In this document: positions 1 to 5,362 of the stretch, piece by piece
Layout: every line of letters starts with the position of its first letter
How positions within the stretch are numbered: the stretch's first letter is position 1
Source: Bathyarchaeum sp965602795
GTDB lineage: Archaea > Thermoproteota > Bathyarchaeia > Bathyarchaeales > Bathyarchaeaceae
Assembly: GCA_965602795.1 (NCBI GenBank)
Contig: CBFCZR010000087.1
Location: 1-6,860 of the forward strand
Length of the DNA: 6,860 nt
Direction of reading: 5' to 3'
Notes under the pieces: generated by a model
The model's database searches: none
What the model was told of the DNA's origin: nothing
What the model saw: the letters and a program-made list of their open reading frames with translations, nothing else
Made by a program: the position numbers and the translations under genes

Positions 1-3
1 TTT

Positions 4-9
4 CTCCTT
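4..9 (-). promoter_or_regulatory. Shine-Dalgarno sequence of a divergent gene off the left edge
   Basis: Read on the minus strand the window ends in CACAAGGAGAAA, which contains a perfect AAGGAG core. At normal spacing the start codon would lie just outside the window. This implies a gene transcribed leftward, divergent from the oxidoreductase. A TATA-like AT stretch about 60 bp upstream on that strand (plus positions 65-74) is at a sensible distance for a short leader. No coding sequence of that gene is visible, so its nature is unknown. Confidence 0.45.
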
Positions 10-186
10 GTGTTTTTACGAACTACATATTCATTCGATTTCCCTTAAGAGTTTTTTCTATACCTTTTAAAAAAGTCGGGAGATAAATGCATTGAAAATT
101 AACTAATGACCAATATAGGCAAGCATAAATAACGCCTGTCGCATCATTGATTCACTCTACTGCTTTAATGATTGTTTTAGAAATAG

Positions 187-208
187 CTATTTTTTCAGCT
201 AAAAATAG
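187..208. repeat. AT-rich perfect inverted repeat (hairpin)
   Basis: CTATTTTT at 187-194 is exactly complementary to AAAAATAG at 201-208 across a six-base loop. The plus strand carries six T's in a row (190-195) and the minus strand five. It lies between two divergent transcription units. It could be a terminator for an upstream transcript, a regulator site, or only an AT-rich coincidence. The sequence does not decide. Confidence 0.35.
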
Positions 209-416
209 GAGATGCTAGAAAGAAACGGGTGACATCACTTGTCCGCTGTGCAAATCACCGCGAATCCACCAGCATAAACTGAGACCCTTGTCGTGCGTCA
301 TTCTCGTTTTTCTGAAAAGCTTAACTCCCTCCATATCCGTTCTAGCCAAAGCTTTCGCGCACACATAATAGGTAAGCCTTATGTTTCTGTCAATCGTCTA
401 TTCATATTCTGCTTAA

Positions 417-425
417 AAGGAGTTG
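417..425 (+). promoter_or_regulatory. Ribosome binding site that sets the oxidoreductase start at TTG 434
   Basis: AAGGAGTTG at 417-425 holds a strong AAGGAG core. The first in-frame start after it is TTG at 434, about 11 bases beyond the core. No comparable site precedes GTG 293. The predicted N-terminus then begins about a dozen residues before the first iron-sulfur cysteine, which is sensible for this kind of domain. Confidence 0.6.
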
Positions 426-433
426 GAATACAC

Positions 434-2350
434 TTGGATTCTGCAATTGAAATTGCGGAGAAAGCATCGCATTGTGGGATGTGCAGGATTGACTTCTTGG
501 AAACCGGGTTATGTCCTGCTGGAGTGAAAAAGGGGTTTGCGGCATATTGGCCAGATGGGAGAATGGAGCTGCTTTTAGCTTTGACGCGGAATGAGCTTCA
601 GCCAACCGAAAAGCTTGTTGACATCGTGAAATCCTGTGATGCCTGCGGCAGATGCGATAAACAATGTCATTTCATAACCCATTTGAGGCCGTCGAAGGTT
701 CAAGAAGCCCTGAAAGGTTTTGTTGAAGCTTTGGATGAAGAAGATTTTGTGAAGGTGCCTGAGGACAATGTTTTGAAACAGCTCAGGGAAATTGTGGGCG
801 TAGAATGGGCGACAAACGACCCCGCTATTGTCAGGTCCTATTCACGGTCAATTATTTCCCACGATTCTTCAAATCAATTCTATGTTGTTATGCCAAAAAC
901 TTCAGAGCAAATTGTTAAGATTGCAGAAATCGCGAAAAAGAATAACCTGCCCTTAAGACCCCGAGGCGCAGGCACATTTCTTGTCCTTGCACTGCACACT
1001 CTTTTAGCAAAACCAGTTTCAATCGACAGAGGAATAATCCTCGATTTTGGGCGAATGAAAAAAATCACGATTGACCCTGAAAGCTGCACGGCTACCATAG
1101 AATCAGGCGTCACCGCGTTTGAGCTTCAGAAAGCAGCCTACGCCAACAACATGAGGGCTTGCGTTGCTGAACCCGCAGCTTCAGTGTGCGCCAACATTGC
1201 CTCTTTCGGTATAATCTCAACATGGATGAACGCCTATGGGTGGGGGTCAGACCTTTTCATAGACGCAGAATACGTGACAGAAGATGGAACACTCGCTAAC
1301 CTGAGCGATATGGACATCTCTAATCCTTATGCCACATTTCATGGCTTAGAGAGCCTTACTTTGGCTCCATCAAAAATCGTCACACAAATGACGGTTAAAC
1401 TGTTTCCCAAAAACAAAAAGGAAGAAGCAGTCCTAATTCCCTATTCCAGTTTATCTGCGGCCTTGGCTTTTGCTCATGAACTGGCAAGAAAAAGGTTTGG
1501 GCTTTCGGTGGCTGTAATTTCCCGAAAATATCTTGCCGACTTTGTTGCGCCAACAAACTCGATAGCTGAAGACTTCAACTATGTTGCCGAAAAATATCTC
1601 AAAATGAATTATCTTGTGGACATTGTAGGTGACTCTGATCACGTAGAATTGGCCAAGAAAAAAGCTGATGTAATAATAGATGAGAGAATGGCAAAAAAGC
1701 TGATCTTAGGTGTATCCAAGTTGGCGGCAATGAAGGACAGCGAATTCCTAAAAATTTTAGCTGAAGAACCTGATCCTTTGAAGGTGGTTTTTGGGGGTCC
1801 ATTAAAAGAACATTTAGAGAAAATACTTGGAGAAACAACTGAGGCTGTGGCTTCAGCTTTCGATGACGACCTGCAAAAAGATTTTAAGAAGATTTATTCA
1901 AAGCCCGAAATGACAGATGTGATTTGGCTTCACTCCTTCAGGATACTTCCCAGCAGAATGATTAGACAAAGGTTGTTTATGGTTCGTGGCGGGTTCATGC
2001 AGGGAGACGATGAAACAATCTTGAAGACACATGACCTGTTAAGGGATGTGGGCGAGAAATATGGCTTAGAAAACGCCTTAGGGTTCATCAGTTTTTTGGA
2101 GCATGGAAAACTGGCATTCTTGGAGTACGATTACTACTTTGACCATAACGACAGAGAAGCGCTGGATAGATTAAACAAGGCAATCGGCGAATCCTTAGTA
2201 GGAGAACTGATGATCAAGAATGTGTTGCCAGTGGAATACGTATTTCATAAAGGCTTAAACCGGAAAGAGCATCTGTTCCACCCATTGCCTAAAGGAATTT
2301 CAAAAGAAGACATTACCCGTTTCCAAGAGCTTATGCACAAACTGCTATAG
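434..2350 (+). CDS. FAD-binding oxidoreductase (GlcD/VAO type) with N-terminal iron-sulfur domain
   Basis: 638 residues from TTG 434; GTG 293 would give 685. Residues about 10-80 form an iron-sulfur domain: C14-x2-C17-x9-C27-P, then C68-x2-C71-x2-C74-x3-C78. That is seven cysteines, one fewer than the usual pair of [4Fe-4S] motifs. Residues about 150-290 resemble the FAD_binding_4 (PCMH) fold: a proline before an SEQIV helix, an RPRGAGT flavin loop at 175-181, and GIILDFGRMKKI just after. The second flavin loop (P247, S250) reads NIAS where the family usually has a TIGG-like segment, and a few extra residues follow GAGT. The remainder looks like the substrate-side FAD-oxidase C domain, including FLEYDYYFD. 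The protein probably oxidises a small hydroxy acid or related compound and passes electrons through its clusters. The substrate cannot be read from the sequence. It appears cytoplasmic, with no signal peptide from TTG 434. The next gene starts 30 bp downstream and is likely co-transcribed. The FAD-oxidoreductase class is fairly certain; glycolate or lactate dehydrogenase is only a possibility. Confidence 0.85.
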   Translation: MDSAIEIAEKASHCGMCRIDFLETGLCPAGVKKGFAAYWPDGRMELLLALTRNELQPTEKLVDIVKSCDACGRCDKQCHFITHLRPSKVQEALKGFVEALDEEDFVKVPEDNVLKQLREIVGVEWATNDPAIVRSYSRSIISHDSSNQFYVVMPKTSEQIVKIAEIAKKNNLPLRPRGAGTFLVLALHTLLAKPVSIDRGIILDFGRMKKITIDPESCTATIESGVTAFELQKAAYANNMRACVAEPAASVCANIASFGIISTWMNAYGWGSDLFIDAEYVTEDGTLANLSDMDISNPYATFHGLESLTLAPSKIVTQMTVKLFPKNKKEEAVLIPYSSLSAALAFAHELARKRFGLSVAVISRKYLADFVAPTNSIAEDFNYVAEKYLKMNYLVDIVGDSDHVELAKKKADVIIDERMAKKLILGVSKLAAMKDSEFLKILAEEPDPLKVVFGGPLKEHLEKILGETTEAVASAFDDDLQKDFKKIYSKPEMTDVIWLHSFRILPSRMIRQRLFMVRGGFMQGDDETILKTHDLLRDVGEKYGLENALGFISFLEHGKLAFLEYDYYFDHNDREALDRLNKAIGESLVGELMIKNVLPVEYVFHKGLNRKEHLFHPLPKGISKEDITRFQELMHKLL

Positions 2351-2380
2351 TGAAACGCTTGAAGGAAGGTGGGGAGGTTA

Positions 2381-2776
2381 ATGGTTAAGTTTCTTTCAGA
2401 CGAATGGATTCAAGTGTTCAAGGATGAACTTAATAAAAACGTGGACTATGAGAAGGCAGCAAAAGATTGGGAAGGCGACTTCCTCTTTGTGATATTGCCC
2501 GACGACTGGTTGGAAAATGAGGTCAAGTATTATGTGGATTTGTGGCATGGCAAATGCAGAGAAGCCTACAAGGTAGAAGGAAACAAAAATGCTGCATTCA
2601 CGTTTAGCGGGTCATATTCGAATTGGAAAAAGGTAATTAAAAACGAGTTGGACCCAATCAAAGGCTTTATTCGTGGATTATTCAAGATTAAGGGCGATTC
2701 AATCAAAATCCTCAGGTACGTTAAGGCAGCCAAAGAACTGATAAACACTGCAAGCAGAATTCCCACCGAATTCTGA
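2381..2776 (+). CDS. SCP2-like sterol-carrier/lipid-binding domain protein
   Basis: 131 residues from ATG 2381. A GTG at 2369 is in frame but has no room for a ribosome site. ATG 2381 is preceded by the purine-rich tract GAAGGAAGGTGGGGAGG, whose AGGTGG lies eight bases before the start. The whole protein looks like a single SCP2 domain: an N-terminal amphipathic helix (SDEWIQVFKDEL), a central strand region with WHGKCREA at 55-62, and the typical C-terminal stretch around residues 91-120 (DPIKGF, FKIKGD, then a helix with KAAKEL). SCP2 domains bind lipids, fatty acyl-CoA or other hydrophobic ligands in a pocket and have no catalytic residues of their own. There is no signal peptide or membrane segment. 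The position 30 bp after the oxidoreductase suggests an operon, so the protein may deliver or hold that enzyme's hydrophobic substrate. That link is inference. Confidence 0.75.
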   Translation: MVKFLSDEWIQVFKDELNKNVDYEKAAKDWEGDFLFVILPDDWLENEVKYYVDLWHGKCREAYKVEGNKNAAFTFSGSYSNWKKVIKNELDPIKGFIRGLFKIKGDSIKILRYVKAAKELINTASRIPTEF

Positions 2777-2794
2777 AACGTGTCCGTGTGTAGT

Positions 2795-2809
2795 AAAAAA
2801 AGAAAAAAA
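2795..2809 (-). terminator. T-rich terminator of the rubrerythrin-desulforedoxin transcript
   Basis: On the minus strand this reads TTTTTTTCTTTTTTT, about 28 bases after the desulforedoxin stop codon. Archaeal RNA polymerase terminates at T-runs of this kind without needing a hairpin. It lies only 18 bp beyond the stop of the converging SCP2 gene. No equally clear T-run is seen for the plus-strand transcript. Confidence 0.6.
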
Positions 2810-2836
2810 GGGACAATTCTCTTAGCAAGTAAAAGT

Positions 2837-2953
2837 TTATTCAGCAAGGGTCATGGGTTGTCCGCAGCAAACCAGTGTCCCAAAACTTGCCTCTATCACT
2901 TTTACTTTGTTTCCGCATATCTCGCAGACGTATACTTGTCCTTCTTCAGTCAC
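2837..2953 (-). CDS. Desulforedoxin (38 residues)
   Basis: A complete small gene: GTG at 2953, TAA at 2837-2839, 38 residues beginning MTEEGQVYVCEICGNKVK. The cysteines fall in the desulforedoxin pattern: C10-x2-C13, then the adjacent pair C29-C30 in LVCCGQPM. As recalled, the 36-residue desulforedoxin of Desulfovibrio gigas has the same layout and similar residues around it (EGDVYKCELCG, GTLVCCG). The four thiolates bind one iron, usually in a homodimer, and the protein carries single electrons. The same fold forms the N-terminal domain of desulfoferrodoxin, but here it stands alone and no superoxide reductase domain follows. GGGGGTG lies five bases before the start, and an in-frame TAA just upstream excludes a longer form. 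It begins 23 bp after the rubrerythrin stop on the same strand, so it is probably the electron donor for rubrerythrin or a related peroxide/superoxide reductase. Its small size makes it easy to overlook. Confidence 0.85.
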   Translation of the reverse strand: MTEEGQVYVCEICGNKVKVIEASFGTLVCCGQPMTLAE

Positions 2954-2976
2954 TTTTGCACCCCCTTACAGTTTGT

Positions 2977-3549
2977 TTAGTAGTTTTCGTACCAAACCTC
3001 AAAGTAGCTTCTCGGGTGGTCACACACCGGACATCTCTCTGGAGCTTCGCTGCCCTCGTATACGTGACCGCAGTTTCTGCACTTCCACTTGATAACCTTG
3101 TCTTTTTTGAACACTTTTCCCTGTTTGACGTTTGCCAGCAGTTTCCGGTATCTCCGTTCATGTTTCTCCTCTACGGTTGCAACCATACGAAACGTGTCCG
3201 CTATCTCTGGGAAGCCCTCTTTCTCCGCTACCTCAGCAAAGTCTGGGTATAGTGTTCCCCACTCCAGTTTCTCTCCCTCTGCTGCCTCCTTTAGGTTCTC
3301 TGCTGTTGTTCCGATTACTCCCGCAGGGTAAGCTGCAGTGATTTCTGGCATTCCGCCTTCCAGAAACTTGAAGAAAAGTTCAGCGTGCTCCTTTTCGTTG
3401 TCTGCTGTTTCAGTGAATATTGCTGAAATCTGTTCGTAGCCTTCCTTCTTTGCTACGCTGGCGAAAAATGTGTACCTGGTTCTTGCCTGTGACTCGCCGG
3501 CAAATGACTTGAGCAGATTCTTCTCTGTTTTGCTTCCTTTCAATTCCAT
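2977..3549 (-). CDS. rbr: Rubrerythrin
   Basis: 190 residues from ATG 3549. A longer frame to 3588 would add 13 residues without a ribosome site, whereas GAGG lies eight bases before ATG 3549. The N-terminal ferritin-like four-helix domain (about 5-140) carries the diiron ligands: E19 in FAGESQA, E52-x2-H55, E93 (with E96 near it), and E127-x2-H130. The C-terminal rubredoxin domain has C157-x2-C160 and C173-x2-C176 for one iron. Length, order and spacing match classical rubrerythrins. The enzyme reduces hydrogen peroxide to water in the cytoplasm of anaerobes, taking electrons through its rubredoxin domain. The gene is first in a minus-strand operon with desulforedoxin. Its upstream region holds a TATA-like element flanked by two copies of a 17-bp repeat, which suggests regulated expression. 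Confidence 0.95.
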   Translation of the reverse strand: MELKGSKTEKNLLKSFAGESQARTRYTFFASVAKKEGYEQISAIFTETADNEKEHAELFFKFLEGGMPEITAAYPAGVIGTTAENLKEAAEGEKLEWGTLYPDFAEVAEKEGFPEIADTFRMVATVEEKHERRYRKLLANVKQGKVFKKDKVIKWKCRNCGHVYEGSEAPERCPVCDHPRSYFEVWYENY

Positions 3550-3550
3550 A

Positions 3551-3620
3551 CTAAAAACCTCTTTTGGTTGAAATTCATGCTTCAGCAACCTTCTTAAATT
3601 TATCTAAAAACCTGTTTTGG
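3551..3620. repeat. 17-bp direct repeat pair around the rubrerythrin promoter
   Basis: CTAAAAACCTCTTTTGG at 3551-3567 and CTAAAAACCTGTTTTGG at 3604-3620 differ at one base and start 53 bp apart. The first covers the rubrerythrin ribosome site. The second lies just upstream of its TATA-like element. The second copy contains a perfect inverted repeat on the minus strand, AAAAC-AG-GTTTT. Placement on both sides of the promoter is what would be expected of an operator pair for an oxidative-stress regulator. The sites are seen directly; the regulatory role is inference. Confidence 0.5.
3594..3603 (-). promoter_or_regulatory. TATA-like element of the rubrerythrin operon
   Basis: ATAAATTTAA on the minus strand lies 45-54 bases before the rubrerythrin start. 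Archaeal TATA boxes sit about 25 bases before the transcript start, so the leader would be about 20 bases and include the GAGG ribosome site. The match is reasonable but not perfect. Confidence 0.4.
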
Positions 3621-3635
3621 GCTGGTTACAGTCCC
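3619..3635. repeat. Short bulged inverted repeat between divergent promoters
   Basis: GGGCTG at 3619-3624 pairs with CAG-T-CCC at 3629-3635 around a GTTA loop, with one unpaired T. It is the only GC-rich patch in the divergent promoter region, and the TTTATATG element begins 14 bases after it. It could be a regulator site or have no function. Confidence 0.3.
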
Positions 3636-3648
3636 TAGTATGCCAGAG

Positions 3649-3656
3649 TTTATATG
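3649..3656 (+). promoter_or_regulatory. TATA box of the surface-protein gene
   Basis: TTTATATG is a very good archaeal TATA box. Transcription would begin near 3675-3682, about 40 bases before ATG 3718. The box lies downstream of another in-frame ATG at 3640, so that ATG would not be in the transcript. This supports the later start. Confidence 0.6.
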
Positions 3657-3717
3657 CAAAAGAGTTCTAACAGCAGTAAATTGTCACAAAAACTTTCAAG
3701 CGGGGAAAAAGATCGAA

Positions 3718-5064
3718 ATGTGTAGAAATAAGATTGTGTGCTTAACGTTACTTTCCATGTTATTGTTGGCTGTTTGTTGCCAGACTTGTTACTCAGCCGA
3801 TACAGTGTTGACTTTAGACGATTTGCCAGATGTAGGCGGGTCTTTGGTCATCACCTCTGACAGTGTATTGACTGTGGATGAAGGTGAATCGGCTGTTGTT
3901 GATGAAGCCGTTCTGCAGATTAACGGAACAGATGATGCAGTAACCGAGTTTGAAATCGTGAATAATGGTTTATTGACTATAATGAGCACCCGCATCAGCT
4001 GTAATCGCGCCAACTTTACGATACAAAACACGGGAACAATTGACTTTCGAGCTCTCCACTTCACTGTGATAGGCAACTCCACATTCTCTTTGGAGAACGA
4101 GGGCAGCTTCGACATGAACGACGTTTCAGTTGACGTTTACGGGGGCTACGCCAACTTCAGAAACACGGGCACCGTAACCATCCATAACGGCTATTTCAAG
4201 GACCAGTTTGACGGCACCGTATTCACGAATTTTGGTTTTGCTACGCTCTCTAACACTGTTTTCGTTGCAAACGGAGCCAAGGGACGATTTGACATAGAAA
4301 ATGGCGGCGATATTAAGTTCCATCAGTGCACGTTTGATGTTAACTACGGAGCGCTGATAAACCTGAACACTGACGGTTCCCTGTTAATGAACAGCAGCAA
4401 CATTGATGTTTCTGGCTGGTCTCATGGGCAACAGAGCGGTGTAAACATTGGCATTGGTCCGGTTGGCGGGTCTGCCATTTGGGAATCATGTGGAGTAAAC
4501 ACTAATGGAGGAAATGTTAACTACCAAAACCTTAGAGAAAGCAGATTTACTGATTGTCAGCTAACGGCTTCTTCACTGGATGGGAATATAAACATTGCAA
4601 CACGTGGTCCGTTCACTTTTGAGAATTCATGTTTGGGCGGTGCTGGCTCAGTTAATGTGGCAAATTTTGATTCCCTGACTTTGATTAACAGTTTTTACAA
4701 TTCCAGTAACTACCTGACCTTATACAATTTTGAGGATGGAGAAATAAGTGCAGAAAACTGGCTCGTCAAAACTTTGCACGAGGATGCGGAAGTTTACGTA
4801 ACTAACGAAGGCAACATCACCTTTAATCCCTCTTTTATTGAAGATGTCAGCAGCTCAGCCATAACTTCTGTCGGTTCAGAAGGGCATGAATTTGTGGAAG
4901 ATTCAGGCGGAATAATCACAGTAACAAACAAAGGTTCATTCAGTGGACAGAGCAGCACAGACGGCGGTTCAGATTCAACCTTAATTTACATTTTGGCAAT
5001 AGTGGTAGCTGCGATTATAGTTATAGTTGTGTTCTTTATGGTCAAGAAAAAGAAACCGAATTGA
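3718..5064 (+). CDS. Secreted beta-solenoid surface protein with C-terminal membrane anchor
   Basis: 448 residues from ATG 3718. The in-frame ATG 3640 lies upstream of the TATA box and would bury the signal peptide. Residues 1-27 are a signal peptide: MCRNK, a hydrophobic core, and likely cleavage after CYSA. From about 75 to 410 the sequence falls into 14-15 rungs of roughly 20-26 residues. Each has alternating hydrophobic residues and a recurring N-x-G turn, for example FTIQNTGTIDF, FSLENEGSFDM, ANFRNTGTVTI, RFDIENGGDIKF and VYVTNEGNITF. This is the look of a right-handed parallel beta-helix. Residues 411-421 are a Ser/Gly linker, 422-442 a transmembrane helix, and KKKKPN the cytoplasmic tail. 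Six N-x-S/T sequons suggest glycosylation. The protein should be anchored in the membrane with the solenoid outside. It may be an adhesin or cell-surface structural protein, or an inactive relative of polysaccharide-cleaving beta-helix enzymes. No catalytic residues were recognised. Architecture is confident, function unknown. Confidence 0.85.
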   Translation: MCRNKIVCLTLLSMLLLAVCCQTCYSADTVLTLDDLPDVGGSLVITSDSVLTVDEGESAVVDEAVLQINGTDDAVTEFEIVNNGLLTIMSTRISCNRANFTIQNTGTIDFRALHFTVIGNSTFSLENEGSFDMNDVSVDVYGGYANFRNTGTVTIHNGYFKDQFDGTVFTNFGFATLSNTVFVANGAKGRFDIENGGDIKFHQCTFDVNYGALINLNTDGSLLMNSSNIDVSGWSHGQQSGVNIGIGPVGGSAIWESCGVNTNGGNVNYQNLRESRFTDCQLTASSLDGNINIATRGPFTFENSCLGGAGSVNVANFDSLTLINSFYNSSNYLTLYNFEDGEISAENWLVKTLHEDAEVYVTNEGNITFNPSFIEDVSSSAITSVGSEGHEFVEDSGGIITVTNKGSFSGQSSTDGGSDSTLIYILAIVVAAIIVIVVFFMVKKKKPN

Positions 5065-5085
5065 CTTTTTTCTAACCCAAAAAGG
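5065..5085. terminator. Compact convergent terminator
   Basis: The 21 bases between the two converging stop codons contain six T's on the plus strand (5066-5071) and five T's on the minus strand (A's at 5079-5083). The two runs can also pair into a short AT hairpin. This would end the surface-protein transcript rightward and the small cysteine-protein transcript leftward. Confidence 0.5.
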
Positions 5086-5268
5086 CTACTCTGATTTGTT
5101 TTCGTTAACCAGTTCTTTGAAGTCGCAGGGAAGATAAAGGGTTTGTTCTGCGAGAAAGGCGCCTAGAAACTTGCAGTAGAAGCGTCCCTCTAGCTTGTCG
5201 AGGTGTTTGCACTTTTTGCATACGCTTTCTGTTTCGGAGAATTTTGCAAGCACAGTTTGGCTAGTCAT
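5086..5268 (-). CDS. Small four-cysteine protein, probably metal-binding
   Basis: 60 residues from ATG 5268 to TAG. The cysteines are C17-x2-C20-x11-C32-x15-C48, with the last in a YLPCDF context. The spacing suggests a single zinc or iron-sulfur site. The protein is otherwise charged, without a signal peptide or membrane segment. I do not recognise the family. The upstream sequence AGAAGAG about six bases before the ATG is a weak ribosome site. The gene starts 94 bp after the stop of the larger minus-strand gene and could be read from the same transcript or from its own AT-rich promoter in that gap. Even cysteine placement, a plausible start and a terminator right behind the stop favour a real gene over a chance frame. 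Confidence 0.6.
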   Translation of the reverse strand: MTSQTVLAKFSETESVCKKCKHLDKLEGRFYCKFLGAFLAEQTLYLPCDFKELVNENKSE

Positions 5269-5309
5269 GGCTAACTCTTCTCTTTTTATCTAGATTAAAA
5301 TCCTTTCGG

Positions 5310-5314
5310 AAAAA
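5310..5314 (-). terminator. Weak T-run after the synthetase-like gene
   Basis: On the minus strand TTATTTTTCC falls about 50 bases after the stop of the large gene at 5363 and before the small cysteine-protein gene. Five T's is a weak archaeal terminator, so read-through is possible. The same AT-rich bases could instead act as a promoter element for the small gene. Confidence 0.25.
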
Positions 5315-5362
5315 TAACTGGGTAAAATCTTCCTGCTTCAGGTCCTGTGTCGTCGTCAAAAG

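Larger units (their letters stand above)
1..433. other. Intergenic/leader region upstream of the oxidoreductase gene
   Basis: No convincing gene is seen here. A GTG at 293 opens a frame that runs into the oxidoreductase. The 47 residues it would add are rich in Ser, Arg, His and Phe, do not resemble the rest of the protein, and have no ribosome binding site in front. I therefore treat 293-433 as leader. The region holds a Shine-Dalgarno sequence for a gene off the left edge (minus strand, 4-9), a TATA-like TTTTAAAA at about 65-72 that could serve that gene, an AT-rich perfect hairpin at 187-208, and a weak TATA-like ACATAATA near 362-369 that could drive the plus-strand gene. No tRNA or other structured RNA was recognised. 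Confidence 0.5.

Noticed and set aside
230..275. Possible tRNA or structured RNA around GGGTGACATC...CGCGAATCCACCA.
   Set aside because: The T-arm-like GAATCCACCA has no matching acceptor, D or anticodon stems.
2775..3200. Exact 12-base repeat GAAACGTGTCCG at 2775-2786 and 3189-3200.
   Set aside because: One or more shared 12-mers are expected by chance in 6.9 kb. One copy lies inside rubrerythrin codons and the other overlaps the SCP2 stop, with no common context.
2780..3341. Several plus-strand frames (up to 125 codons) across the rubrerythrin and desulforedoxin genes.
   Set aside because: They are antisense shadows of two clearly recognised genes and have low-complexity Ser/Leu/Phe-rich translations.
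3789..4323. Minus-strand frames of 108 and 65 codons inside the surface-protein gene.
   Set aside because: Antisense to a protein with signal peptide, regular rungs and membrane anchor. No ribosome sites or recognisable domains.
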